Counted from the first letter of the stretch, positions 1 to 8,747 are shown. The stretch is 64,000 nucleotides of DNA from MFD01213-c1 sp963704405 (GCA_963704405.1 OY969903.1:744001-808000), one strand, 5' to 3'. Numbers and translations are program-made. Notes: a model not told the origin generated them from the letters alone.

Positions 1-690
1 CAATTGCCGGAAGTTACACCGCACCAATGACGTTCGGACCTGCCGCCGTGGGACGATTCCCGCACCATTCCGTAATCGGCTCACAATGAGCGGGAACCGC
101 CGGCAAGGAAGGCAACCCAATTTTCTGGTTGCGAGGGCAAAGGTTGTGGCAGCTTCTACGCGACGCCAGCCGGCGTCAAACGGTGGCTGCCGTTTTACCC
201 GAGTCAACCAAGAAGGCGTAAAGGACATTCGATCGTTTGTCCTTTACGCCTCCGGGCGACCCTGTCCTTTTCCTTAACCCGTTCGTATTCGGTTAGTAGC
301 CTCCCCCTCACCCCCTGTCGATAAAACCCGTTCGCCCGTCAGGGCGGTCGAAGACAACTTTGTTGGCTGAGACGAGGCCGGTTTGGTGGAGGAGCCCTGC
401 GACGGAACCCGTGAGCCGCGTGAGCGGAAACCGGCCGAAGTCGGGGGTAGCAACCATCGAACGAACAACGATTAAATCCTTGTGGCACAAGGCTGAAAAC
501 AAATGGTCACCCCTCCCATAGTGGGGAAGGGTGTGGGGATACCCTTTGGCATCACTCCCAGGTCGGATTATCCTTGAAGAAGTCTTTGAGGTCAGCAAGT
601 AGCGCCGAAGCATTCGGGCGGGGTATCACGCCCTCCGCTGAATTTGCCCGGAAGCCCTTAATATAATTAGGACTTCCGGGCTTTTTTTAC
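1..690 (+). other. Gene-free structured region, possible unidentified ncRNA
   Basis: No convincing protein gene is seen on either strand. The stretch contains several strong inverted repeats: a 13-bp perfect stem at 215-227/238-250, a 9-bp perfect stem GGCCGGTTT at 376-384 pairing with 428-436, and a hairpin at 508-517/522-532. It ends in a rho-independent terminator on the + strand (646-688). This arrangement suits a stable transcript of several hundred nucleotides read rightward. I looked for hallmarks of RNase P RNA, tmRNA, SRP RNA and tRNA and did not find them. The alternative is a decayed mobile element. The 5' end is unknown and may lie outside the window. Confidence 0.35.
646..688 (+). 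terminator. Rho-independent terminator
   Basis: A 9-bp perfect stem, GCCCGGAAG (646-654) with CTTCCGGGC (673-681), is followed directly by seven T. The loop is AT-rich and can pair two more bases. The T run lies only on the + strand side, so it ends a rightward transcript coming from the 1-645 region. Confidence 0.85.
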
Positions 691-961
691 GGGCAAACCG
701 AAGCGGGAATTAAGGTCAATTGCCGAATTCCCTGAACACTGAATCCGGTATTGAAATCGGTACGAATTTGTGGTTTTTGTTCAGTTTTTGGCTTTGAAAT
801 GAAACCTACCTCACTCGTCCCGATGCGCGGGTTCCTGCTCGTTCTTTGCCTTTTTGATCCTCTTCTGCACCTCTGGAGGATGGAGCGGACGCGTAAACCT
901 AAAAATATTTAAATCAGTTAGACAAAATGACCCGCGACGCTGCTCTTATCAATTGAGAACG
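689..961. other. Intergenic region upstream of the ECF sigma gene
   Basis: No gene is seen here. An open frame continues upstream of the sigma factor to 854, but the predicted leader resembles no sigma region, so I treat it as untranslated. The stretch presumably carries the promoter for the sigma operon; I cannot assign -35/-10 boxes with confidence. Confidence 0.4.
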
Positions 962-1474
962 ATGAGATTTCCAACGGCTAATCCGCTCGTGCCGGTGTTG
1001 GTAGCCGGTCGGCCGGAAGGCTATGCCCTTCTCTATGACCGCCTCGGTCGATCGCTGCTGCGAGTGGCTCGCGTAATGTTGAACAACTCGGCCGAGGCTG
1101 AGGATGCCGTTCAGGATGTTTTTGTTGAGCTGGTCCGTCATCGTCAGCGGCTGACACAGGTCCAGGATTTGGACGCCTATGTCTTTACGATGCTGCGACA
1201 TGCTGTAAGCCGCAGATTGAAACGGCTGCAAAACGAAAAATGCCATCTGCGCCGCCTGCATCCAGTCGCCACAGTCGAACGAAGCGACCATTCATCGGAT
1301 GATCTGGCGGCGGCCCTTGCATCTTTGCCCACGGAGCAGCGTGAAGTCATTGCGCTCAAAATCGATGGCGGACTCACCTTCGCGCAGGTCGGTGAAATTC
1401 TGAATATCAGTCCAAACACTGCCGCCAGCCGGTACCGATATGCGATGGAAAAATTACGTCAAAGCCTGGAGTAA
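962..1474 (+). CDS. ECF-like RNA polymerase sigma-70 factor
   Basis: This 170-residue protein has the two-domain layout of extracytoplasmic-function sigma factors. Region 2 spans about residues 15-85 (LLRVARVML, then AEDAVQDVFVELVRH, the usual region 2.2-type segment). Region 4 spans about 115-168 (LASLPTEQREVIALK, FAQVGEILNISPNTAASR, then YAMEKLRQ), a helix-turn-helix for the -35 element. The ATG at 962 is preferred over the upstream in-frame codon at 854 because sigma homology starts just after it. The gene is followed after 5 bases by a small membrane-protein gene, as in many planctomycete sigma/regulator cassettes. The target genes are unknown. Confidence 0.85.
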   Translation: MRFPTANPLVPVLVAGRPEGYALLYDRLGRSLLRVARVMLNNSAEAEDAVQDVFVELVRHRQRLTQVQDLDAYVFTMLRHAVSRRLKRLQNEKCHLRRLHPVATVERSDHSSDDLAAALASLPTEQREVIALKIDGGLTFAQVGEILNISPNTAASRYRYAMEKLRQSLE

Positions 1475-1479
1475 CCGTT

Positions 1480-1814
1480 ATGCGTCCCGAATCAAGTCCT
1501 GCGGAATTAACTGAATTAGCGAATCGCTTATTTGCCCGATCGGTTGATGAGCCGACAGGTGCATTGCGAATCGTGTAATGCAGTCTGTTGCGCACGAATT
1601 GGCATTGCCGCAGCAACCGTCCTCCGTCGGACAAGCGGGGGATTGGCAATGGGCGGCCATCGCGGCAGCAGTGCTGATCGTTATGAATCTATCCATGGTC
1701 TTCGCGTCGCAGACAGAATTTTTAGTTTGGTCCAGGCCCAATCGCGATCAAACCGCTTCTGAGATTCACGCCGTGCGGGTGCTTGAGGCTCAACAGGAAG
1801 GGGCATTCAAATGA
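1480..1814 (+). CDS. Small single-pass membrane protein, frameshifted; anti-sigma-like position
   Basis: Two open frames overlap in a TAATG at 1576-1580. The first (1480-1578) gives 32 residues starting MRPESSPAELTEL. The second (1578-1814) gives 78 residues with one membrane segment (WQWAAIAAAVLIVMNLSMVF) and a short tail. Read across a one-base shift, they form one small protein: a charged cytoplasmic stretch, a segment like NRVMQSVAHEL, a membrane helix and a short outer tail. That layout is common directly downstream of ECF sigma factors in planctomycetes. A role in holding the sigma factor is inferred from position only. Real TAATG translational coupling of two peptides is the alternative. 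Confidence 0.5.
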
Positions 1815-3434
1815 ACTTCGGACTGCTTTGGATCGATGCGCTGCTCATCTCGCTGCTATGGATCATGACGCTCGCAGCCTGCATTGGCCGGCTTAAACGC
1901 AAGCGGCTTCGATGGCTTTTGAACGGCCTATGCGCGGCCGTTCCAGCGCTGCTCCTGGGGGGATTTGCCTTCGCTGCGGCCGAGATGAAATTTGTTGCTC
2001 CCGTCGAACCTGGTTGGTTTGGATATGCACTTGCCCTTTTTCTGACTTTTATCTTGACGGCAAGCCTGATTCTGTGGCGTGCGAACCGCCGAGAGCCGGG
2101 GTTTGCACCGGCTTCGGCTTCATGGCGGCGTGCGCCTCTGGCGCTGGCATTCCTGGGCGCCATTGCAGTTGGATACATCACCCTCCTCAACATGGACGTC
2201 GCGCTCCGTGCGCGTTGCGCCATCTTGAGTGTTGAGATCAATTCGATTTATCTGGCAACGCTCCCCGCCATTACAACCGACGCGCAAAACGCCGCGCCTT
2301 TTTATGAGACGGCTTTCGCTCGTCTACGTGCTGATGCGGAGCAAGAGGAAAAGGTGCAAAACCCACCCACGGGCAACGACGACAATTTCGACCCGGAAGA
2401 GCCTGCGACCATTGCATTTCTGGAGAAGGAAGCAGCGACGATCGCGCTGTTGCGCCGGGCGGCAGCTTTGCCCGCGTGCCGTTTTGATCAGGATCTCGCG
2501 GTGCCAGACATCAATGCGATGATGCTGCACCTGAATGAATGCCGAAATGCGGGCAACATACTCAATTTGGACGCGCGCGAGGAACTCGCACGCGGGCATA
2601 ATGCCTCAGCGATCGCCGACGCCGCTGCAATTCTCGGAATGAGCCGCCATTTTGGCCAGCGGCCGCTGCTCATCTCCGCGCTTGTGGGAGCTGGCCTGGA
2701 CGCACTCAGTGTCAGGACGCTGGAGTCAGCACTGCCGGCAGTAACGAGCCCCGATGAGTTGGCGGCATTGCATTTGGATGAGCTTCCGTCCATGGGGCGC
2801 GTGTTTCAACAAGCGATGAGAGGGGAAGAACGGTATGGTTTGCTTCTCTATGGCGACTTCCCCCCAAACACATCGAAGGATCTGAAAAACCGGGAGTTTC
2901 AGTCCCAACATACGTTGCTAATGAGTGCGCGGGGGGGGCTGGGGCATGATTTTTCGCGCATTCATCCTCGATTTGGATGCGTACATGGAACTCATGCGAA
3001 ACCTTCAGGATGCCGCCCCAAAGCCATATTACCTCGTTCACGACCAAATCAGGCATGTGTTTGGATTAGATCACAGCAGAGGCGTGCTTACATCCATCCT
3101 CGCTCCCTCGCTCTCACGCGCCTTTACGACAGTGGCGATAAGCGAAGCTAAGGATGCGTGTGCCCAGGCCGCCGTGGCAATGACACGGTTCCGGTTGGAT
3201 CACGGTGCGCTCCCATCGCACCTTGACGACTTGGTTCCGTCGTATCTTCACGCCGTTCCGATCGATCCATTCGATGGTCATCCGCTTCGGATGGTCGTCA
3301 GGAATAATGATTGGGTGATCTACAGCATCGGCCCCGATGGCATCGACAATGGCGGCGTTGCAATGGTTGGCGACAAGGGAGACATCATCTTCACACTGAA
3401 ATTTCCCGCCCATGCGGCAACGACCCATCATTGA
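1811..3434 (+). CDS. Large membrane-anchored protein of unknown function, frameshifted at a G8 run
   Basis: The gene starts at the ATG at 1811, overlapping the previous gene by 4 bases (ATGA). The N-terminal third has about four hydrophobic segments (residues about 5-25, 35-55, 65-85, 105-120). A long soluble region follows, with Asp/Glu-rich stretches. The frame breaks at eight consecutive G (2931-2938). Beyond it the reading continues in another frame to 3434, with a C-terminal part containing ALPSHLDDLVP, VPIDPFDGHPLR and VIYSIGPDGIDNGG. That ending resembles the pseudopilin-like C-terminus common in planctomycete secreted and membrane proteins. The full product would be about 540 residues. 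No enzyme family is recognised. It is the last gene of the sigma cassette and lies convergent to the ubiquitin-like operon. Confidence 0.65.
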
Positions 3435-3527
3435 AACTTATTGCAATAGCTCATTAACGATTTTCAGAATCGGGAAACCAGGCTTGGACAGATAGAGCTG
3501 TTGCAATGCGGCGAATTGCCGACGTTT

Positions 3528-4142
3528 TTACTCCATTCCAGGCGGCCGCAAATCCGTCGGATCGATCGGCAGATCCTTCATATTCAAATCCGCCCACATC
3601 GCCGCCTCGGCGTCCAGCGGGCTGCGGATGTTGTATTCCTGGTAGGCGATCATCTGCCCGATCCGGATGACCAGATCGGCAAGCCGCTCGCCGGCCGTCC
3701 AGTGATCACCGACGCAGATGGTCGCGGGATCAATATTCGGATGAAAGATCGGCGTAATCATTTTGCACTTCGGGCTCACACGCGGATATTCACTGGTGAG
3801 CTGAATCTCAGCCTTGTGCCGCTCGCGGGAAGTTGGTTTGCCATCCGCTCCGCGCTCAAGGCTGCGGACGTTATATTCAACGTGATAAACCTCCGGTGGA
3901 TCGCCTGCGATCGCTTCAACCCGGATCGACGGAAAATTTTGGAACGCCGTCGCCATCGCCTCGGCGTCGGACATCAGCCGCCGAATGCGCATGGGGATCT
4001 TCGCCTTGGGGGCCGCGGGTTCTGCCGCGGCTTCGGGCACCGTCACGGTGGCGCTGCATCCCTTGCATCGCGCAGACCGCCCCGCGTACTCATCCGGTAC
4101 GTTGAACGACTTTCCGCAATTATGACACGAAAAAGAAATCAT
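3528..4142 (-). CDS. E2 ubiquitin-conjugating-enzyme-like protein with N-terminal zinc ribbon
   Basis: This 204-residue protein starts with a zinc ribbon (Cys6, Cys9, Cys26, Cys29). After a Pro/Ala linker comes a domain with UBC-fold hallmarks: YPRVSPK at 119-125, then IFHPNI at 132-137 (the HPN motif), then ICVGDHW at 142-148, whose Cys143 sits at the usual distance after HPN to be the thioester cysteine. The segment RSPLDAEAAMWA (173-184) matches the C-terminal SPLNxxAA motif of E2s. Known E2s take the ubiquitin-like protein from E1 onto this Cys and pass it to a target. The start codon overlaps the stop of the upstream RING-like gene (ATGA), which suggests coupled translation. It is the last gene of the operon. 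The fold assignment is read from motifs and was not tested by profile search. Confidence 0.88.
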   Translation of the reverse strand: MISFSCHNCGKSFNVPDEYAGRSARCKGCSATVTVPEAAAEPAAPKAKIPMRIRRLMSDAEAMATAFQNFPSIRVEAIAGDPPEVYHVEYNVRSLERGADGKPTSRERHKAEIQLTSEYPRVSPKCKMITPIFHPNIDPATICVGDHWTAGERLADLVIRIGQMIAYQEYNIRSPLDAEAAMWADLNMKDLPIDPTDLRPPGME

Positions 4143-5113
4143 CTTTGCAGCATCGCCAGATGGCGCGCATTAAACCAGAACCAGTCGCTCAGCGCCAAAC
4201 CGCCGGCGATTCCAAGGATCGACAAGGCCAGTGCGCCAAAAAGAATTCCGCCGCGTTTGTTTTTACCTCGCACAAAACGCGCAAGCGACGCGATCGCGAC
4301 CAGCATCGCCGGCATCCCGAACAGCAGCGATCCGATCAATGACCCAACCACGCTCGCAGCCAACAACAGCAAATCCCACGGCGTTTGCGGCGCAGCATCA
4401 TCCGCCAGCGGCGCCTCTTCCTGCGCGGTTTCAGCTTCAACTTCCGGCGGTTTCAGCGTATTGACCTGCGCACAGCCATACGACGAGCATCCATAGTTTT
4501 CATGCCAGCAGTCCGTATGAAACGTCGTGCCGCAATCCGGGCAAGCCGTCATTTCTTCGCCCGCATCCACCGCAGAATGGCAAACCCCGCATTTAACGCT
4601 CGCCTTCACCGGCGCAACGGGCCGAATCTTCTTCGGCGGTTTTGGAACTTCGATCTGGGGCACGGTGATCGGTTCACCGCAGTATTTACACAGCCCGCGC
4701 TTTCCCGCAAATTCGCGTCCCACCCACAACGGCGCCCCGCACTGGCAATCAAAAAGTATCCCTGTCTTGCTCGACTGAATGCTCGCCCCGCCCGCCGACA
4801 GATTCAGCACCTCCACATCCGGCGGCGGCTCCGCGTCCTCCTGAAACTTCAGGCTGACCGGGCCAATCTGAATCTCATCTCCATGCTGAAGCTCCCACCG
4901 GACAATCGCCTCCCCATTTACAAACGTCCCGGTGCGGCTGCCCGCATCAGTCAGAACAAAAGCCCCTTCCCGATTATCGATCCAGGCGTGCAGCCGCGAA
5001 ACCGTCGGATCGCTGATGACCACACCTTGAGTCAGCTTGCGGCCAATCAGGACGCGCCCATTAATCGAGCCGCCGCGACGTGAGCCGGAATGTTCAAAAA
5101 CCAGTGAAGGCAT
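4139..5113 (-). CDS. FHA / zinc ribbon / RING-like / membrane protein, E3 candidate
   Basis: This 324-residue protein has four parts. Residues 1-91 form an FHA domain with the phosphothreonine-binding signatures GR (24-25), SRLH (39-42) and GTFVNG (62-67). Residues 120-150 form a zinc ribbon (Cys123, Cys125, Cys142, Cys145). Residues 173-216 form a RING-like treble-clef module with paired ligands Cys175/178, Cys191/194, His199/Cys202 and Cys209/214, similar to the prokaryotic RING finger family. Residues about 243-312 carry two or three membrane helices. Lying directly upstream of the E2 and overlapping it by 4 bases, it is a natural candidate for the E3 partner, placed at the membrane and possibly recruited to phosphothreonine targets. 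Ligase activity is an inference. A role as a structural or binding protein only is the alternative. Confidence 0.85.
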   Translation of the reverse strand: MPSLVFEHSGSRRGGSINGRVLIGRKLTQGVVISDPTVSRLHAWIDNREGAFVLTDAGSRTGTFVNGEAIVRWELQHGDEIQIGPVSLKFQEDAEPPPDVEVLNLSAGGASIQSSKTGILFDCQCGAPLWVGREFAGKRGLCKYCGEPITVPQIEVPKPPKKIRPVAPVKASVKCGVCHSAVDAGEEMTACPDCGTTFHTDCWHENYGCSSYGCAQVNTLKPPEVEAETAQEEAPLADDAAPQTPWDLLLLAASVVGSLIGSLLFGMPAMLVAIASLARFVRGKNKRGGILFGALALSILGIAGGLALSDWFWFNARHLAMLQR

Positions 5114-5165
5114 AGGCCGCCGCTGCGCGGGAAATTCGAATGACCAGACGCGAAATCCGGATGAC

Positions 5166-6428
5166 TCACTCCTTAACTTTCTCCTGAAAGCTAAAGCTCG
5201 TTGCGCCGATTTGAATTTTATCGCCGTTCCTCAGCCGCGCGCGTTCGACAGGCTTGCCATTGACAAACGTAGTGGCCCCCAGCGGCAGGTTCTCCAGTTC
5301 AAACCCGCCGGCGACGATATGCAGCGCCGCATGACGGCGGCCCACTTTGCTGTCTTTAAATAGATATATCTGGCATTCCGGCCCGCTGCCGATGAAAGTG
5401 GGATTGCGATACAGAATGAATTGCTTGCCGGCGATCAATCCCGCCGTCACTTTTAACCACCCGCTCTTGGCGGCGTTTTCAATCAGGCCTGTGCTCGCCC
5501 CGGCGACAACGCCAATCGCCAGCAGCGCCACCAGCCGGCCCAGATGCGCGTTATCCCCCGTCGCGCTCGCGACCGGATCAAAAAGCGCCCCGCCAACAAG
5601 CCCGCCGATCAAACCCCCGATGACTCCAATCACCAGTTTCTTGCCGTTCCGCATGACGATGCCCGGCCCGATCGTCAGGAACAACCCCAGCACGCCCCAC
5701 GTAACCGATCGCGACAAAATTCCCGGCCACGGCGTGCCATCCGCCTTCCCGAGCGTCTGATCGAGGATGTTGTAAAGACGATCGACAAACAGCGAAACGA
5801 CGACACCGCCGACCAATCCCAGCACCGCACCCACGCACCCATTAATAATGGCGCCCTGCTTGTTGTGATCCACAATCGGCTCGGCGATCGAAAGACAAGT
5901 CGCAATCAGCATCCCGCACAAACCAAAGCTCAAAACATTCGCAATAAAATTCTTCCAGGCCTCCTGATTATCCAGCTCCTGCCGGCGAGTATCTCGCTGA
6001 GCATTACTGAGCGATGAATCAACATAAACCGCAAAATATGGATTGCCCGCTCCTTCTCGTTTAAGTTCATCAATCGCTGATTCCGCCTCCGCTGCCGTGA
6101 ATCGCCCCGCACTTTCCGCCTGCATGATTCGCCGCACATCACTCATCAATGACTTCGCCAGCGCATCCGGATTCGGCCGAAACCGCAGCAGCTCTCCGCC
6201 GCCCCACGCCAGCAAACCCCCAAGCAAACCAAACACGGCCATCGTGAAAATCGCGTTGTACCAGAGGCTCGCGCCTGCCGGCGCTTCGATATCGGCCGCC
6301 ACCGGATTCATCTCCGCCTGGCGGCGATTGCGCTCCAGCGCTTCCTGCTCGCGCAATCGCTGGTCGACTTTGCGCGTCTTCAGGTCATCCCACTGGATCT
6401 GAATTTTTTCACCGGTATCTGCGGGCAT
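5166..6428 (-). CDS. Multi-pass membrane protein with C-terminal FHA domain
   Basis: The ATG at 6428 is chosen over a TTG at 6476 that would overlap the JAB gene; an AAAGGA lies about ten bases upstream. The 420-residue product has a charged N-terminus, one membrane helix near residues 50-70, a soluble loop, then about six hydrophobic Gly-rich segments (GCVGAVLGLVGGVVVSLF, VIGVIGGLIGGLVGGALF and others). It ends in an FHA domain from about residue 335 (FIGSGPECQI, VGRRHAAL, TTFVNGKPV). In that domain the SRxH motif reads GRRH and the GR motif reads GS, so phosphothreonine binding may be weak. It is likely the membrane scaffold of the conjugation system. Genes on both sides are part of the same - strand operon. 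Confidence 0.8.
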   Translation of the reverse strand: MPADTGEKIQIQWDDLKTRKVDQRLREQEALERNRRQAEMNPVAADIEAPAGASLWYNAIFTMAVFGLLGGLLAWGGGELLRFRPNPDALAKSLMSDVRRIMQAESAGRFTAAEAESAIDELKREGAGNPYFAVYVDSSLSNAQRDTRRQELDNQEAWKNFIANVLSFGLCGMLIATCLSIAEPIVDHNKQGAIINGCVGAVLGLVGGVVVSLFVDRLYNILDQTLGKADGTPWPGILSRSVTWGVLGLFLTIGPGIVMRNGKKLVIGVIGGLIGGLVGGALFDPVASATGDNAHLGRLVALLAIGVVAGASTGLIENAAKSGWLKVTAGLIAGKQFILYRNPTFIGSGPECQIYLFKDSKVGRRHAALHIVAGGFELENLPLGATTFVNGKPVERARLRNGDKIQIGATSFSFQEKVKE

Positions 6429-6459
6429 CTTTGTTACATCCTTTGATGTCGCGAATCGT

Positions 6460-7449
6460 TCATTTCGGTATTTCAATAATCAGCGGGCCGTTCGTTGGAT
6501 TGATAATCGTCGGCTGGGTCGAAGGCGCGGGCGCACCGGCTTTCGCCACCGCTGCCGGCGGCACTGCTGTCGCCGAAGCCGTGGTCGGGGCCGTCGTCGG
6601 CTTTGTTTGAACAGGCACACTACTTCCGTCCGGTGTAAACTCAACCGCCCAGAACGCCACAAATGCAATCAGGAACGTCATCAGCCAGAGCAGCACTTTC
6701 TGCCGCCGTTCCAGCCGCCGCACGCGCACCAGCAGATCGACCATGTGCTCATTCGGTTCCGGCGGCATGTGCTGTCCCTGCGTCTGCGACTGTTGCGATA
6801 TATTTTGCGGCGCCGGCGGCTGCACTTGCCCGCGCATTGCCTCCGCCGCGCTGATCAGCGGGATATTCGCCGACTGCAGCGTCACATCATTTTCAATCAG
6901 CACCGGGTCCGGCTGCGGTTTGCCGCCGCGCCAGACAAAGTTCCCTTCCTCGCCGCTCTGCGGGTCATAAACAAACGCAATCTGCCACGGCAGGTTGAAG
7001 AAATTGTCGCAGATGAACACATCCATCTCCGACAGGAAGATGCCGAACCCCGGATGCGTGTGATACCACCCCAGGATTTTCTGCGTCGGATGCTTGCGGT
7101 CCATCATGTCCTGGATGTGCTGCCAGGTGTCGGCGGTGAATGTGACATTGGTCGATTGCGATGTCGCGCCATTTCCGCGGATGCAATGCTCGATCAGCAG
7201 ATAAGGCCCGCGGGCGTCGCGATACCCGGTGCCGACCAGCACGCCGCACACTTCGATTGACGGCGCCGATTGGCCGTGCAGGTGAATTTCATCCAGCACG
7301 CTTTGCCTGAACACCACCTGAAAGCGCGATTCGCGCGGGCCGACGGTGTGCCCAAGCTCGCGCCGCGCCCAATCGCCATATTGAATGGCCAGCACGTCAC
7401 GTTCGGATGCCACGGATGTGGATTCAGTGGAGGGTTCAGTCACGTCCAC
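6460..7449 (-). CDS. JAB/JAMM-domain metalloisopeptidase with C-terminal membrane anchor
   Basis: The N-terminal about 170 residues form a JAB1/MPN domain. The full JAMM zinc signature is present: Glu66 in IEVCGVLVG, then His130 and His132 in YHTHPG, and Ser140 and Asp143 in LSEMD (HxHx7SxxD). Enzymes with this motif cut isopeptide bonds of ubiquitin or ubiquitin-like proteins. After a Pro/Gln-rich linker comes one membrane helix (about residues 254-272, LLWLMTFLIAFVAFWAVEF), then a Pro/Thr/Ala-rich tail that is predicted to lie outside. The catalytic domain would face the cytoplasm. The GTG start lies inside the end of the E1 gene (10-base overlap), so the two are translationally coupled. 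It is probably the deconjugase that reverses the modification. Confidence 0.9.
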   Translation of the reverse strand: MDVTEPSTESTSVASERDVLAIQYGDWARRELGHTVGPRESRFQVVFRQSVLDEIHLHGQSAPSIEVCGVLVGTGYRDARGPYLLIEHCIRGNGATSQSTNVTFTADTWQHIQDMMDRKHPTQKILGWYHTHPGFGIFLSEMDVFICDNFFNLPWQIAFVYDPQSGEEGNFVWRGGKPQPDPVLIENDVTLQSANIPLISAAEAMRGQVQPPAPQNISQQSQTQGQHMPPEPNEHMVDLLVRVRRLERRQKVLLWLMTFLIAFVAFWAVEFTPDGSSVPVQTKPTTAPTTASATAVPPAAVAKAGAPAPSTQPTIINPTNGPLIIEIPK

Positions 7450-8729
7450 TCCAGTTCTGCCTCTTCGGCGGTTGCGCTGGCGGCTTTACTCATCGGTGCG
7501 GCAGCAAGAGGACCGAGCACCTGCTGCGCATCGGTCGAAAGTTCCAGGCCGATCGCGCGATCGGGCGTACGGGCAATCAGAATATCAAACGGCGGCACAC
7601 CAATCTGCTCGAGCGTGCGATCCAGAAAATTCTCGTTGCCGCGAATTTTGTAAAACGTCACAACTTCCCGCCGAACGCCCGGGCAATGCGGGCAATTCGC
7701 TTTTTCCGCCTTCACCCGGCCCAGCGACGCGAAAAGCTGCTCTTCACGATGGCAATTCGGACAGGCCAATTTTTCCAGCACGTCGCGCGCAAGCTCAAGT
7801 TCCGCCGCCGGCCCCAGCCGTCGCCGGGCCTCCGCGAGCGCTTCCCCCACGGTCGTCGTTGCCGCGGGCCAATCCATAGAAACAATCTCTTCCAGCGCAT
7901 CGTGGCTGAAGCACGTTTCCTTGCGTTGAAATTCCGTGATGTAAGAGTCCGCCGTCAGCCCGCTGAACACCCACGCCTTCCCCGCGATCGTCTCCATCCC
8001 GTGCAAAATCTTTACCGCCTCCTGACACTGCACCCCCGCAATGACAGAACTGATCGTCGGCGTCGTCGGTGTCTTCCCCGCTTCCATTTCCGATCGGCTC
8101 AGCAGATTGCACGATCGCCGAAGCTGCAGCAGCTTCCAGTCCGTCTGGCTCATCGTGCATTCATAGCAAGCGGCGTCCGTCTTCCCCAGCGCGTGCGTCT
8201 CAGGAATGAAAACCCGCGCGGTGCCGTCAATCTGCTGAATCGCCCCATCCACCCACGGCTTGCTGCATCTCCAGCAATTGCGATTAATGCTGAGCCGGGC
8301 CTCGCGGTTGTCCAATCCCCCGATGACTACATCCGCCCATCGAAACGCCCCCAGCCCCAGGTCATAAACCACATTGCCATTGAACGCGCGAGCATTCATA
8401 TCCGGATAAATCTCCCGCGCCGCCTTCGCCGCCACGTCGGCCTTAAACTTCCCGTTGTCTTCCTTGCGATAAAGAACCGACCGCGAAAGATTCGAATTCT
8501 CAATCCGATCCAGATCGGCAATCAGCACATTGCCCACGCCCAGCAACGCCAGATTTTTAATGATCTCGTTGCCCAGCGCACCAGCCCCCACCACCAGCAC
8601 GCGCGCCTTGCGCAGCTTCTCCTGGTCCCACCAGGTAATGAGACGAAACCGGCTGAACCGGTCGTCATCACCAGGAACCAGCGCATCGGCCGAAATTTGA
8701 ATCCTGCTGTCAGACAAACATGGTCCCAA
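7440..8729 (-). CDS. E1-like ubiquitin-activating enzyme (ThiF/UBA family)
   Basis: This 429-residue protein has a Rossmann adenylation domain with VLVVGAGALGNE (44-55), the ATP-binding GxGxxG. It continues with ADLDRIENSN (71-80) and the LSRSVLYR segment that normally contacts ATP. FSRFRLITWWDQ (25-36) is the usual entry motif. Cys188, Cys191 and Cys207 precede TPTTPTISSVIAG (220-232), the region that carries the thioester Cys in E1s; I cannot say which one is catalytic. A C-terminal zinc ribbon uses Cys323, 326, 346 and 349. The start is a TTG at 8729, 18 bases after the ubiquitin-like gene, with no clear ribosome-binding site, so the exact start is uncertain. It should adenylate the C-terminal Gly of the upstream gene product and pass it to the E2. 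Confidence 0.9.
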   Translation of the reverse strand: MGPCLSDSRIQISADALVPGDDDRFSRFRLITWWDQEKLRKARVLVVGAGALGNEIIKNLALLGVGNVLIADLDRIENSNLSRSVLYRKEDNGKFKADVAAKAAREIYPDMNARAFNGNVVYDLGLGAFRWADVVIGGLDNREARLSINRNCWRCSKPWVDGAIQQIDGTARVFIPETHALGKTDAACYECTMSQTDWKLLQLRRSCNLLSRSEMEAGKTPTTPTISSVIAGVQCQEAVKILHGMETIAGKAWVFSGLTADSYITEFQRKETCFSHDALEEIVSMDWPAATTTVGEALAEARRRLGPAAELELARDVLEKLACPNCHREEQLFASLGRVKAEKANCPHCPGVRREVVTFYKIRGNENFLDRTLEQIGVPPFDILIARTPDRAIGLELSTDAQQVLGPLAAAPMSKAASATAEEAELEWT

Positions 8730-8747
8730 AAAAAGGAGCGGTGCAAA

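Noticed and set aside
308..613. A 101-codon minus-strand frame (MLRRYLLTSKTSS...)
   Set aside because: It runs through the strongest stems of the structured region, has no ribosome-binding site and matches no family I know.
1..700. tRNA, tmRNA, RNase P RNA or SRP RNA
   Set aside because: The conserved cores (T-loop GTTCGA pattern, tmRNA tag region, RNase P and SRP conserved boxes) were not found.
914..1291. Minus-strand frame opposite the ECF sigma gene
   Set aside because: Shadow of the sigma factor; the plus-strand protein has clear sigma regions.
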